64,000 bases of DNA from [Clostridium] citroniae WAL-17108 (GTDB lineage Bacteria > Bacillota > Clostridia > Lachnospirales > Lachnospiraceae). Below are positions 26,578 to 36,028 of the stretch, one piece after another (positions within the stretch are counted from its first letter, which is position 1; each line of letters opens with the position of its first letter). The stretch spans positions 1,243,489 through 1,307,488 of the forward strand of contig NZ_JH376420.1 of assembly GCF_000233455.1 (NCBI RefSeq), in the 5' to 3' direction. The notes below the pieces were generated by a model. The model did not search any database and had not been told where the DNA came from. It was given only the letters and a program-made list of their open reading frames with translations. A program made the position numbers and the translations under genes.

Positions 26578-27933
26578 CTACTGCCGGATCGATGCTATCT
26601 CATCATCAATATCTTTCAGCAATTTTGTGACATCTCTCTGGCTGTCATCCAGCGTGACAAATTCCTGGAGTTTGGTGCGGAACGCAGTGGAATACTCGGA
26701 TGTATAATCAGGCACCAGACTCTTGGATACGATCATGTCATTGTCAATATATGACTTTATTTCTTTGATAAACGCATCAGCATCATCGGTGGGAACCGTT
26801 ATATTGCTGGTCATAAGCTTGGCAGTGCTCATCCATGTTTTAGAGCTTTCCTCATTGGCAAAGAAGTTGAGCAGTGTCATAACTTCATCCCTGTGTTCCG
26901 TCTGCTGGGAAACAACAAACACATCATCAATTCCGATCCAGAGTTTGTTCTCCTCCGGATTATCGGACCATGGTGTGGGGAACATTCCGAATTCTCCATC
27001 CGGGCTTGCAGCAATCACATCCCCCATCAGCCATCCGCCGTTCATGTACATGGGTCTTTGGCCTGCTGCAAAGTTCTGGATGCCCTGGGTCTGGTCAACA
27101 GCCGTATCTCCTGCGTCCTTATAGGATGCAAACTTTGAGAACATTTCCATTGCTTCTACCACGGCAGGATTGCCGGATAGATCCTTAACGCCATTCTGTG
27201 AATCCATCCACACATTTTCATTACCTGTAGCCGCCGCCATGCTGGTGAAGAAGGAATCCAGCTCATGGAATACGCCGTGTATGAAATTATAGGGATGGAC
27301 AAAGGGATAAACTCCCTGATCCATGAATGTATCGCACACCTTAAAAAGCTCGCCCTTGGTAGCGGGGACCTCCACTCCGGCCTCCTGGAACATTTTCTTG
27401 TTATAGAACGTTGCTTTTACCTGAGCATCAATGGGGAAACCGTACACACCGCCGTTTACCGTGCACTCATCCACCAGCATGGGCAGTACATTGGCCATGC
27501 ACGCCTCATCCTTAAGGTCCATGAAATATCCGCCGTCCACAAATTCCTGCATGGTCTGAGGCTTTCCAAACATGATATCCGGAGCCTCCCCGGCAGCAAT
27601 ATAATTCTTATAAGTGGCAATATAGGAGGAGGATGCAACCACCTCCACATCCACCTTGATTTCCGGATGAGCCTCACTAAAGGCCGCCAGCATGGCGTCC
27701 AGCGCGTCTCTCTTGGCCTGCTCCCCCATATAGTGTACCAGGCGGATCGTAACCGGTTCTCCCGTATCTTTGCTTTCCTCTGTTTTTGATTCCTCATTGG
27801 AAATCTCTGTCTGGGCAGTTGTATCCGGCGTTGCCGTGGTCTGGCTCCCTGTACCGGATGAACAGCCTGACGCCGATGCTGCCAGCAAGGCCGCTAATGC
27901 CAGAGCCGATGTGCGTTTACAAAACTTCCTCAT
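26578..27933 (-). CDS. Extracellular sugar-binding lipoprotein (family 1 SBP)
   Basis: 451 residues; GGAGG precedes ATG 27933. The signal peptide ends with the lipobox ASASGC (Cys24). The mature protein has EPVTIRLVHYMGEQAKRDALDAMLAAFSEAHPEIKVDVEVV and DIMFGKPQTMQEFVDGGYFMDL, typical of family 1 solute-binding proteins. It is the first gene of the transporter and would deliver the oligosaccharide to the permeases. Confidence 0.93.
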   Translation of the reverse strand: MRKFCKRTSALALAALLAASASGCSSGTGSQTTATPDTTAQTEISNEESKTEESKDTGEPVTIRLVHYMGEQAKRDALDAMLAAFSEAHPEIKVDVEVVASSSYIATYKNYIAAGEAPDIMFGKPQTMQEFVDGGYFMDLKDEACMANVLPMLVDECTVNGGVYGFPIDAQVKATFYNKKMFQEAGVEVPATKGELFKVCDTFMDQGVYPFVHPYNFIHGVFHELDSFFTSMAAATGNENVWMDSQNGVKDLSGNPAVVEAMEMFSKFASYKDAGDTAVDQTQGIQNFAAGQRPMYMNGGWLMGDVIAASPDGEFGMFPTPWSDNPEENKLWIGIDDVFVVSQQTEHRDEVMTLLNFFANEESSKTWMSTAKLMTSNITVPTDDADAFIKEIKSYIDNDMIVSKSLVPDYTSEYSTAFRTKLQEFVTLDDSQRDVTKLLKDIDDEIASIRQ

Positions 27934-28076
27934 AATACATCCTCCTCTTCTGTCAGTTGTTATACCAGAATTTTAACAGACCAGAGCCTGGACTTATATA
28001 GGAAATTTTAGCCATATTATTATATTTCTTGTTATTTATCCGTTACGAATCGTACAATATACACAAACCACAGAAC

Positions 28077-28619
28077 CTACCGCCCATCATCCCAATCCTG
28101 ATCGTCCTCCACCGGACGCCAGGCCTGGCCAAATTTGACATCCCGAAACAGGGTGGCCAGCCCTGTGATCTGTTTGAGGCGCAGGATCTCATCCCTGTCC
28201 ATTCCCAGATGTTTGGAGATCCATGCATCTGAACGCCCCAATTCATGCAGCTCCTTCACTATATTGCTCATCAGATCCACATTGTGGGTGCCCCTTGCCC
28301 TGTTATGGCGGATCGTGCTGGCCATCCGTTTGTCAATGGGTTTATCAATCACAGAGACGGGCAAAAGCCCCTGCTCCCTTTCGTATATGTCCGGATGGTC
28401 AAGCATGACCTGGTAGCGGTGAAATCCATCCACGATCAGATAGAGGTCCTGAGCCTTGGCATAATAGCAGACCACCGGCATGGTGTAACCGTCTTCCTTG
28501 ATGCTCTCATACAGAAGACGCCTCTCAGGAGGAGCTACCTTATTGGGGTTGTAGGTATTAGGCTTTACTTTTTCAATTGGAACGGCAATTACGTTATATA
28601 CAGGGCTTTGATAACTCAT
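28077..28619 (-). CDS. ParB/Srx-fold protein, IbrB-like
   Basis: 180 residues. The ParB-type N-terminus has VIAVPIEKVKPNTYNPNKV, a DGFHRYQ catalytic-like motif and RHNRARGTHN. A C-terminal HTH-like part follows (WISKHLGMDRDEILRLKQITG). It overlaps the PAPS-reductase-like gene by 26 bp, with GAGG inside that gene. The pair matches IbrB-IbrA of E. coli, known as regulators of Eib surface proteins and common in prophages. What this copy does is unknown. Confidence 0.82.
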   Translation of the reverse strand: MSYQSPVYNVIAVPIEKVKPNTYNPNKVAPPERRLLYESIKEDGYTMPVVCYYAKAQDLYLIVDGFHRYQVMLDHPDIYEREQGLLPVSVIDKPIDKRMASTIRHNRARGTHNVDLMSNIVKELHELGRSDAWISKHLGMDRDEILRLKQITGLATLFRDVKFGQAWRPVEDDQDWDDGR

Positions 28620-29940
28620 AATTGAAATCCTCTATGCTTTCGTATTTTTTCTTGATCAGCTTTAGGCGGTCCTGCTGCTGGCGCGTCATGCCAAATCCCA
28701 TAAACCGGCATGTGTGATCATTTTTAAGGATGCAGTAACACATCCGTTTCCAGCTTGGTATGTCCTTGGTTGATCTGATATTATCCGTGTTGTCAGGAAT
28801 GGGTCCCAGAAAAACAATGCGGGACTTTTTATTCAGGGTATAATTAGAAACACCGTTGCGCCTGATCCTGTATCCGTTCTGCTCCAGCTCCTGTATGACA
28901 TCTTCATCCAGGCCGCCTCCTGTTTCATGCCAGAAACGTATGGATGTGTTAAACTTCCGTATGTAATTATTGCGAAGCCGCTTGGGAAGTGTGTCCAGCA
29001 GGAACTGTGTGTATGATTTCCAGGTGTGGCCCGGCGGCAAAGTGATGCTGCGGTATCCCATGGCCTTTGTCCTCCCGTAAATGGCGGAAAAATTAGCTCC
29101 CTGGACCCGTCCCACCAGCCTGCACCAGATTTCCGGATCGATCACCCGGTACAGATTAATGGCATCCTTTGAATAATCGTTAAACGGGGAAGCCACCCGC
29201 ATCTGGGACACGGTAAGCCCTGCCTTATGGTAGAGGTCATAAAGGCCGTTGTAATCATAAGAGAACAGATAATTGGCATGCCATACATCCCTGACACTCC
29301 AATCATATAAGGGGGAGGCACACCACACGTCCTTAAATTGTTTGCTGATCCAGCATTCTCCCTTATATCCGTATTTTCTGTTCAAAAAGCCGCTGTAGCG
29401 CTGAAGGGATTCATCCGCACGGATCCCAAGCAAACTGATTGTCTTTTTATCTCCATGTTTTTTCCGGTACCACCGCCCAAACTGCTTTGCCAGATCCTCC
29501 TGGTGCATACGATAGCGGTAGGTAGTGATCGGATTATTGGACAGATTGATCACATACTCCTTGTCGGGCATGTCCCTGACCCAAAGTTCCTGTTTGGTGT
29601 CATCCCAGGGATACCAGTACATTTCATAGCTGCTCAAAGCAGTCCTGGTGGCCATGGGTAAACAGACCCAATACAGTTCTGCCTCATTTTTAATGCGCTC
29701 AAGCGTCCGTTCAATATATTCGGTCGTCACTGTGTACTGAGCCTCAAAATCCTGATGGAACACGCCGATCCGCCTGTCCGGAGCATATTTATTTCTGTAA
29801 TCCAGGACCAGATTTAAAAGCAGGCCGCTGTCCTTTCCGCCTGAAAAAGAAACATAGATGTTTTCAAATTCCTCAAAGATAAAATGTAACCTGTCTAATA
29901 ATGCTTCGTAAACATTCTGCTTTAGATATTCTCTCTTCAT
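28594..29940 (-). CDS. PAPS-reductase-like (DUF3440) protein, IbrA-like
   Basis: 448 residues from ATG 29940, which has GGGGAAAG upstream; a frame from 30021 adds about 27 residues without a site. The PP-loop is VSFSGGKDSGLLLNL, an ATP-pyrophosphatase fold also used by DndC and PAPS reductases. Later blocks include LLGIRADESLQRYSG and CASPLYDWSVRDVWHANY. No sulfate-assimilation genes are near, so a true PAPS reductase is unlikely. The coupling with the ParB-like gene suggests an ATP-dependent nucleotide or nucleic-acid modification. Confidence 0.82.
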   Translation of the reverse strand: MKREYLKQNVYEALLDRLHFIFEEFENIYVSFSGGKDSGLLLNLVLDYRNKYAPDRRIGVFHQDFEAQYTVTTEYIERTLERIKNEAELYWVCLPMATRTALSSYEMYWYPWDDTKQELWVRDMPDKEYVINLSNNPITTYRYRMHQEDLAKQFGRWYRKKHGDKKTISLLGIRADESLQRYSGFLNRKYGYKGECWISKQFKDVWCASPLYDWSVRDVWHANYLFSYDYNGLYDLYHKAGLTVSQMRVASPFNDYSKDAINLYRVIDPEIWCRLVGRVQGANFSAIYGRTKAMGYRSITLPPGHTWKSYTQFLLDTLPKRLRNNYIRKFNTSIRFWHETGGGLDEDVIQELEQNGYRIRRNGVSNYTLNKKSRIVFLGPIPDNTDNIRSTKDIPSWKRMCYCILKNDHTCRFMGFGMTRQQQDRLKLIKKKYESIEDFNYELSKPCI

Positions 29941-30039
29941 CGTCTTTCCCCATATGTGATTAACCCTAAATAGCAAAAAAAGCCCGGAGAATATACTCCC
30001 AGCTTCTATTGCCCGCAACATTTCCTAATCTATTCACAA

Positions 30040-30264
30040 TTATGTTTTGTCCCATATGTAAGGACCGGGAGTCAAATACTTTAAGCCGATCTCTATAGAC
30101 TTATAATTAAGTTTATAGATTTTTTTTGCAGTGTCAATATTATTTTCCAAAAAATTGTAATGTAATCCATTGGTAATCCATTTTCCCTGTGAATCCGGTC
30201 CCATCTTGACAGCCGTCATCCCACATGATAAACTGTTACAAAATTCAACTTGGTTGATATACAT
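30040..30264 (-). CDS. Small ORF, unrecognised
   Basis: 74 codons from ATG 30264, with AGGTG about 12 nt upstream. The protein (for example WITNGLHYNFLENNIDTAKK) is not recognised. It overlaps the promoter of the plus-strand MATE gene at 30206-30234, which weakens it. Confidence 0.25.
   Translation of the reverse strand: MYINQVEFCNSLSCGMTAVKMGPDSQGKWITNGLHYNFLENNIDTAKKIYKLNYKSIEIGLKYLTPGPYIWDKT
30206..30234 (+). promoter_or_regulatory. Promoter of the first MATE gene
   Basis: A perfect -35 TTGACA (30206-30211) is 17 bp from TAAACT (30229-30234). A transcript from about 30241 would have a 160-nt leader before ATG 30404. Confidence 0.6.
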
Positions 30265-30268
30265 GAAC

Positions 30269-30381
30269 GGGTGAGCACCTACCGTATGCGAGGCTATTTC
30301 GCATACGGTATTTTTTAATGTACTCTCGGAGTCTCCTGGTGCTCAGCCAAAAAATGGGTGCCGGGGAGACTCCGAAAGTAC
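30269..30381 (+). promoter_or_regulatory. Structured leader of the first MATE gene with internal terminator
   Basis: Hairpin one: ACCGTATGCGA (30281-30291) and TCGCATACGGT (30299-30309), an 11-bp perfect stem followed by ATTTTTTAA, an intrinsic terminator. Hairpin two: 30320-30336 pairs with 30365-30381 (16 of 17). The loop of hairpin two contains GGTGCTCA (30338-30345), complementary to TGAGCACC (30272-30279) just before hairpin one. The three elements can compete, so attenuation or a ligand-sensing RNA is plausible. I do not match it to a known riboswitch class. Confidence 0.55.
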
Positions 30382-30403
30382 TCTTTATAGTTTGGAGGAA
30401 GAT

Positions 30404-31744
30404 ATGGGAACTGGGAAAAACCAAACACATACCGCATTTGTACTCGTCAGGTTCGGCCTGCCGCTTATATTCAGCGGTATCCTTCAGCAACTTTACAGCT
30501 GGGCCGATGCCTTTATCGTGGGCCGCGTTGAGGGCGAGACCCCTTTGGCGTCCATTGGGGCAACTGCCGCCATAACAGAATTTTTTATCCTGTCGATCAC
30601 AGGATTTACACTGGGACTGTCCATTCTTGCCGCACAAATGTATGGAAAGGATCAGAGCAAAGAAATCCGCAGAATATTATCATCCTTTGCCATCCTGTTG
30701 GGAGGTATCTTTGTACTACTGGCAGTGTTTGGATCCGCCCTGGCCGGCCCTGTATTGACTCTGGCCAATACTCCTGCGGATATGTTTCATTTTTCAATGG
30801 ACTATCTGCGGATCATTCTCATGGGGATTCCTTTCCTGGCTGTGTACAATACATACTCCTCCGTGCTAAGGGCAATGGGTGACAGCAAAGCTCCCTTTTA
30901 CGCTGTCTTCATCTCCTCCGCCATGAATGTTTTCCTTGATATCCTGTTTGTGGTGGTTTTGCACAAAGGTGTGGCCGGCGCTGCCATTGCAACCGTGATC
31001 TCCCAAATTGCAATGACCTGTTTCATAATCCTTTACAGCATCAGGAAACATCCTGTGTTAAGGTTTTCTATTCAGGAAAAAATGCTCCATTGGGATATTA
31101 TTAAGCAGGGCTGTAAATTTGGTTTCCCGCCCGCCATACAATCCAGCGTAACATCCCTTGGGAACATCATCTTACAAAACTTTATGAATGGCTTTGGCAC
31201 CCATACGGTAGCTGCAGTCACTTGTGCCTACCGCATTGACTCAATCATGCTGCTGCCCATTGTCAATCTGGGATCCGCCATCTCAACCATGGTGGCCCAA
31301 AGCAAAGGCGCAGGCAGACAAGGTTCAATCAAAGGGTATCTGGGCACAGGCATGGCTATGATGGCGGTCATTTCCCTGTTTTTGTCCGCTGTCATGATCC
31401 TGTTTGGCGGACGCCTGGTCTCCATATTCGGTCTGGACACAGAGGCCATTGGAATCGGCCATTCCTTTTTTAGGAGCATTGCTGTTTTTTACATTTTTTA
31501 TGGTATGGCAACCGCATTCAGGGGTGCGGTGGAGGGTATGGGTGATGTAGTGTATTCAAGCATGGCCGGCATTGCAGCCCTTTGCATCCGCATTATGCTT
31601 TCCTATCTCTTTGCCGCTCCTCTTGCCAATATGGCCATCCCCTATGCGGAAGGGGTCTGCTGGATCTTTATGATGCTGTTTTTTGTGCCTCGGATCGTAG
31701 TGAGGGGGAGGGAATTGGAGATACAGCGCCTACCACACAGATGA
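30404..31744 (+). CDS. MATE-family efflux transporter
   Basis: 446 residues from ATG 30404, with GGAGG 5 nt upstream; a TTG at 30392 is too close to the site. It has twelve membrane segments in two homologous halves, with FGLPLIFSGILQQLYSWADAFIVGR at the start and CAYRIDSIMLLPIVNLGSAISTMVAQSKGAG in the second half. It exports drugs or cations using a Na+ or H+ gradient. Its leader suggests induction by a substrate. Confidence 0.9.
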   Translation: MGTGKNQTHTAFVLVRFGLPLIFSGILQQLYSWADAFIVGRVEGETPLASIGATAAITEFFILSITGFTLGLSILAAQMYGKDQSKEIRRILSSFAILLGGIFVLLAVFGSALAGPVLTLANTPADMFHFSMDYLRIILMGIPFLAVYNTYSSVLRAMGDSKAPFYAVFISSAMNVFLDILFVVVLHKGVAGAAIATVISQIAMTCFIILYSIRKHPVLRFSIQEKMLHWDIIKQGCKFGFPPAIQSSVTSLGNIILQNFMNGFGTHTVAAVTCAYRIDSIMLLPIVNLGSAISTMVAQSKGAGRQGSIKGYLGTGMAMMAVISLFLSAVMILFGGRLVSIFGLDTEAIGIGHSFFRSIAVFYIFYGMATAFRGAVEGMGDVVYSSMAGIAALCIRIMLSYLFAAPLANMAIPYAEGVCWIFMMLFFVPRIVVRGRELEIQRLPHR

Positions 31745-31828
31745 TGGGCGGGTCTGAATGGGTTTTCCAATTTTACCGGTGTCAAATATGAAAACCGTTC
31801 TGCCATATCAATAGGTTCATGCTCCAGT

Positions 31829-32701
31829 CTAGAAAAGATATCGCCTCAGCATCCCGATCATCATCCGATGCGCCCTGTCCGCCTCAGTGTCATCCCGCCC
31901 ATTCACCGTAAAGCCATGGGCAACACTCTGGAAGCGCATCATTGTCACCTCCACCCCGTTTTTTGCCATTCTCAGGGCATATTGCTCCGCCTCGTCCCGC
32001 AGTGAATCCAACTCAGCCGTTATTACCAAGGCCGGGGGCAGTTCTCTAAGAAGATCATCCTCTGCAAAAATAGGCGAGCAATATATCTCTTTAGCTTGTT
32101 CCGGAAGCCGGTAGCATAGATTAAACAATTCAGAAATATCAGGCGGTACTGCCCCCTTAACGTAAAACTTATCAGCGGCTGGAGTATACATGTCCAAAAC
32201 CGGATAATCCAGGATCTGACAGCAAAAATTAATTTCTTTTTCCTTCGCTTCCCTCAGACAGATAGCTGCCGCAAAGTTTCCTCCCGCACTATGGCCTCCG
32301 ATCGCCATTCGCTTACTGTCGATTCCGAATTCCCCTGGATTGGCATATACATATTTTATCACATCATACACGTCCAATTGTCCCTGCGGATATGGAAACT
32401 CCGGTGCCAGCCGATAATCGGGACTGATCACGCATACATCCAATGCAGCGATAATTTTCCGGCAGAAAATGTTGTCGGCTTCTGGAACGTCATGATTAAA
32501 GCCGCCTCCGTGAATATCAAAAAATACAGGCAGATTATCCTCATTCCTTTCGGGGCGGTAAACCAGGCATCTTATCCGCCCATCCCCAGCAGGAACATAA
32601 ACTTTCTTTGCAGTCACGTGCTCTTTCTTTGTCGCTTCCCAACAGACACTTCTACGTTTTTGTACAAACTGCGGTACTTTCTCCGGCACCTTGATTTCCA
32701 T
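31829..32701 (-). CDS. Alpha/beta hydrolase, HSL (GDXG) family
   Basis: 290 residues. The oxyanion motif is FDIHGGGFNHD, the nucleophile elbow is GGHSAGGNFA, the acid is in ITAELDSLRDEAEQYA, and the His is in SVAHGFTVNG. It lacks a signal peptide, so it is a cytoplasmic esterase of unknown substrate. It converges on the MATE gene. Confidence 0.88.
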   Translation of the reverse strand: MEIKVPEKVPQFVQKRRSVCWEATKKEHVTAKKVYVPAGDGRIRCLVYRPERNEDNLPVFFDIHGGGFNHDVPEADNIFCRKIIAALDVCVISPDYRLAPEFPYPQGQLDVYDVIKYVYANPGEFGIDSKRMAIGGHSAGGNFAAAICLREAKEKEINFCCQILDYPVLDMYTPAADKFYVKGAVPPDISELFNLCYRLPEQAKEIYCSPIFAEDDLLRELPPALVITAELDSLRDEAEQYALRMAKNGVEVTMMRFQSVAHGFTVNGRDDTEADRAHRMMIGMLRRYLF

Positions 32702-32796
32702 TTATTTCCTCCTACTACTGCAATTTGTTCATCGGCTCACAATCATGCCGATTCCTCCGGCAACATATTATTTTCTGATTCAACCGGAATACCGCA

Positions 32797-33959
32797 TCAT
32801 GCATTATTCATCCCTCTGCCCGCATAATAAGCCGGATACCACCTCTGAAACCATGCGGTAAAAATCCCCAGCAGAACCGGAAGCGCCGAGTTGACCGCCC
32901 CTGTCCATGGGGCAAAGGGTGTCAGCAGCAGAAAATACGTCCACAGTGGGGTCACCAGGTACAGAGCTCCCCAGCATGCGGTAAGGATGCGGTTGGTGCG
33001 CAGAAACAGGGGATTTTCCCACTCCTGTCTGCCCCGAAAATTGTTGATGGAATAATAAGCTGACAGCGGCAGCCTGCACGGTCCCTGCCTCCCCAATCCC
33101 CTTTGTTATAGAACGCCGCCATCTGACGGGTGAAATTCAGGGAGGGATCCGGCTGCACACCATTCTGCTCCCCACGCTCCGCCCAATCTGTACTCTCCGC
33201 CCAATCTGTACTCTCCCCGCGGACCCCCCAGTCAGCGTCAGCCATCTCTTCAAACGCATCACGGGGCACCAATGGCTGGGTCAGCAGCTCCCATGTGGCA
33301 GACGAGATAGGACCAGCCGCAGATGGGGCAGAATCAGAAGCCGGCGAAATGAAACTCACGGCAAACTCCCTTCCCGCCCGGCGTACCCAGCTTAAGTATT
33401 CATCAACGCGTTTTCTCAGGGCAGGAACACGGAACAGCTCCCCTTCCCCACAATAGACGGATATATAGCCATCCTTGCCGTATATCCGGTCAAATTGGGT
33501 ATTTACCCCATCATAATTACCCTGGGGCGTATAAAATCCGCAGGTAGAGATAGCGGCATAACGTTTGCCGGATAGATCGTACCGTCCGGGATGTCCGCCG
33601 CTCTCCTTACCTTTTGACATAAATGGCAAACTCATGGGCAGCTGCCGGTCCATGAGAGCCTTAAGCCGGGAGGGCAGGCCGAAATAGTACAGAGGAAAAC
33701 TCCATATAATCAAATCAGCTTCAAGGATTTGTTCAATGATCCCTGCCACATCATCCTGGAGGCAGCAGGTTCCCGGGGTGACACTCCAGCATCGGAAACA
33801 TCCCAGACAGTCCTGTATCTTTTTCTGGTAAACAGGCACGATTTCCGTCTGTATCTCCACCCTTTGCCCGATTCCTTCACAAAAGGCTTTTGTCAGCTCC
33901 ATGATATTGCTGCGCTCCCCTTTGGGACTGCCGTTTAGCACCAGGATCTTCATATGCAC
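32797..33959 (-). pseudogene. NAD(P)H-dependent FMN reductase fused to a membrane tail, frameshifted
   Basis: The main frame 32952-33959 (335 codons) starts KILVLNGSPKGERSNIMEL and has IWSFPLYYFGLPSRLKALMDRQ, a flavodoxin-like quinone/FMN reductase. After FYNKGDWG the frame turns to nonsense, but another frame (32797-33096) continues with LPLSAYYSINNFRGRQEWENP and three likely membrane helices ending FQRWYPAYYAGRG. A 1-nt change at GGGGATTGGGG (about 33090-33104) explains it. An 18-bp direct repeat, CGCCCAATCTGTACTCTC, doubles a TDWAES segment (33179-33214). The reductase core may still fold. Confidence 0.7.
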
Positions 33960-33973
33960 ACCTCCAGCTTCAT

Positions 33974-34696
33974 CTAAAACAACCGTTTCCCATCTGAGAT
34001 ATCGATACCAAGCTCTCTTGCCAAACTGTTTTGCTTGTATGGATTCACCTTTTCAACAATGCCCTTTTGTTTAAAAAATGAACCTGTATTTTTAAACCAG
34101 AATGTAACATTGGCTTTCACACATTGCTCTCTGATATTAAGCACCCAGTCATAATCACATTCCCGGGCCTCCCGCCCTGTCTCACCCCCAACTGTAACAT
34201 GTTCCACGCCATAAAGATACGGAGACAGGTCTATTGCCTCCAACAGCGGGGCACATGCGATAAACCTCCGCTTGATGGGATAGGATAAGAACAGCGGAAG
34301 TCTGTAATCAGCTATTTTTTGGTTCTCTACCGTACACCCAATATTCACATTGTCATATCCCCGGCCCCAATCAGATGGAAGGGATACAAGGAAGCGGTCG
34401 ATCCGCTTTGTCAGGATCAGAAATTCTATATCTGTCCGTTCCCTGATCATGGACCATGCTTCTTTGCGCCATTCATCCGCTTCAGGCAGGAAAAAGTCAG
34501 TGGCAAAACAGGTGGCAAGGATTTTATTTCCCTTTATGTTATATTCGCCCTTAGCTTTTTTCCTGATGGGCCAATCAAATTGATCAGTCATTTGTATGGT
34601 ATTTTGACCATAGCGTTTCCCATGGGGCCCATAGAAATAACAATTCGTACATCCGTCACTTACTTTATAACACCCTGTCCAGGGTTCCCAATTCAT
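33974..34696 (-). CDS. DUF5131 (phage Gp37/Gp68) family protein
   Basis: 240 residues; GGGGAGAAG precedes ATG 34696. It starts NWEPWTGCYKVSDGCTNCYFYG, with the C-x(n)-GCxxCY motif shared by this family and radical-SAM-like proteins. Further on are DFFLPEADEWRKEAW, EFLILTKRIDRF and TVGGETGREARECDYDWVLNIREQC. The biochemical role is unproven. It is encoded in many phages and mobile islands; here it sits 4 kb from the IbrAB pair. Confidence 0.8.
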   Translation of the reverse strand: MNWEPWTGCYKVSDGCTNCYFYGPHGKRYGQNTIQMTDQFDWPIRKKAKGEYNIKGNKILATCFATDFFLPEADEWRKEAWSMIRERTDIEFLILTKRIDRFLVSLPSDWGRGYDNVNIGCTVENQKIADYRLPLFLSYPIKRRFIACAPLLEAIDLSPYLYGVEHVTVGGETGREARECDYDWVLNIREQCVKANVTFWFKNTGSFFKQKGIVEKVNPYKQNSLARELGIDISDGKRLF

Positions 34697-34725
34697 AGGC
34701 TTCTCCCCAATTCACTCATTTTATC

Positions 34726-34763
34726 AAAAAGAACCGCTGACTTTTTTCCAGGGTCAGCAGTTC
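34726..34763 (-). terminator. Intrinsic terminator
   Basis: Minus strand: GAACTGCTGAC, loop, GTCAGCGGTTC, then TTTTTG. It ends the small membrane-protein gene upstream and separates it from the DUF5131 gene. Confidence 0.8.
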
Positions 34764-34790
34764 TCAATATTTACACGCAATAAAACCGGA

Positions 34791-34982
34791 TTATTTTTTT
34801 CGGTTCCTCCACAGATATTCCAACAAATTGGCAACGAATATCACTAAGAAAAAGATCACTTCCAGTGATAATGATATCTTATATGGATTCCTGGTCACTG
34901 ACCCATAAATCAGACAGATCAGGTTAAAAACAACAGAAATAAAAAGTGCTTTAAAAAATGCAACTTGTATCCACCGTTTCAT
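34791..34982 (-). CDS. Small two-helix membrane protein
   Basis: 63 residues; GGGAGG precedes ATG 34982. Two hydrophobic helices (FFKALFISVVFNLICLIYG and LEVIFFLVIFVANLLEYLW) end in a basic tail WRNRKK. Its own terminator follows. Function unknown. Confidence 0.6.
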   Translation of the reverse strand: MKRWIQVAFFKALFISVVFNLICLIYGSVTRNPYKISLSLEVIFFLVIFVANLLEYLWRNRKK

Positions 34983-35066
34983 AAATTCCTCCCATCAGCC
35001 TAAGTATACTCCCGAAGAAACTGCTGATTGTCAACGTACATTTTTCCTCATGAGCAATCATGCTCG

Positions 35067-35684
35067 TCACTCATTCCAGCTGGTTGCATCCTCCGGCATT
35101 GACACATTATACCATCCTAGTTTATGGAAATTATACCACTCTGTAATAACCTTTTCCGGGGCTGCTTTCAGGGCGAACAGCACTTCTTTTGCAAACTCCA
35201 GAGGAGCCGTTCCATTGGCCGTGACAATGTTTCCATCCCTGACCGCTTGTCTCATAACGTATTTCTGTTCCCCGGTGTAGGCCTTGCCTGCCCACTGTTT
35301 CAGATCATTAAGGTCATTGCTTGTATGATTCACATTGTTCAAAACTCCCGCTGTACCAAGGAACCCTGATGCATCGCATATACCGCCCAAAACTTTTCCT
35401 TTCTCCAGGCATTTCTCCACAAGAGGCTGAATCCTGCGGGCTTCTTCATTCCTCCACGCCATTCCTCCAACCAAAATCAGCGCCTCATAATCGGCAGGAA
35501 TCGAATTGATATCATAATCAGGCAATACACAAAAACCTCCAATGGAGCATACCGGCTCTTTTGTCAAAGACACGGTCTTAACCTCATACATACCCTGCCC
35601 TAACATTTGGAGGGCGGAGGACAGATAAGCAGCCTCCCAGTCGGCATATGGCTCTAAAATCACAAATAAGATGCATTTCTTCAT
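35067..35684 (-). CDS. DJ-1/PfpI family protein
   Basis: 205 residues. The nucleophile elbow is LGGICDASGFLG with the reactive Cys, and the conserved Glu near the start is in EPYADWEAAYL. The family includes glyoxalase-like, chaperone and amidotransferase-like members. It stands alone and the reaction is not predictable. Confidence 0.88.
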   Translation of the reverse strand: MKKCILFVILEPYADWEAAYLSSALQMLGQGMYEVKTVSLTKEPVCSIGGFCVLPDYDINSIPADYEALILVGGMAWRNEEARRIQPLVEKCLEKGKVLGGICDASGFLGTAGVLNNVNHTSNDLNDLKQWAGKAYTGEQKYVMRQAVRDGNIVTANGTAPLEFAKEVLFALKAAPEKVITEWYNFHKLGWYNVSMPEDATSWNE

Positions 35685-35768
35685 ACAATTTTCTCCTCAA
35701 TTATTATTTTCCCATACAGCGTGTCCTTTGACCGGAATGAACATGCTGCGTATTATATTATTATATCA

Positions 35769-36028
35769 TTAATCTCCTGTTTTGTATTGTAAAAAAACGA
35801 CTTCATCCGCACATGATGCCCGCAGGCTGTCCACTGTCAGCGTGTTTGCGCTGCGCAGCATTTCCATGGACGACTCAATTTGGGCCGCATATTCCTCTGC
35901 TCTTTTAAACCGTGCCGCCCGCTCCGGGTTACAAGGAATAGGCATGCCATGGGTGGGTATGGACTGCTTAAACATGGTGGGGGCATAATGTAATCGATGC
36001 TTTGGTCAATCAGCTTTTTCCGATCCAT
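35769..36028 (-). pseudogene. Probable AraC-type regulator remnant, frameshifted
   Basis: ATG 36028 follows the MATE stop directly (TAGATG). The start MDRKKLIDQSIDYIM resembles AraC N-termini, but the frame then shifts at CCCCCACCATG (about 35970-35985). The other frame runs through NPERAARFKRAEEYAAQIESS to DEVVFLQYKTGD. The HTH motifs expected between are absent, so an internal deletion plus frameshift is likely. Confidence 0.45.

Noticed and set aside
32804-33079. 91-codon frame in the flavoprotein tail
   Set aside because: The third frame here gives no hydrophobic helices; the 32797-33096 frame does.
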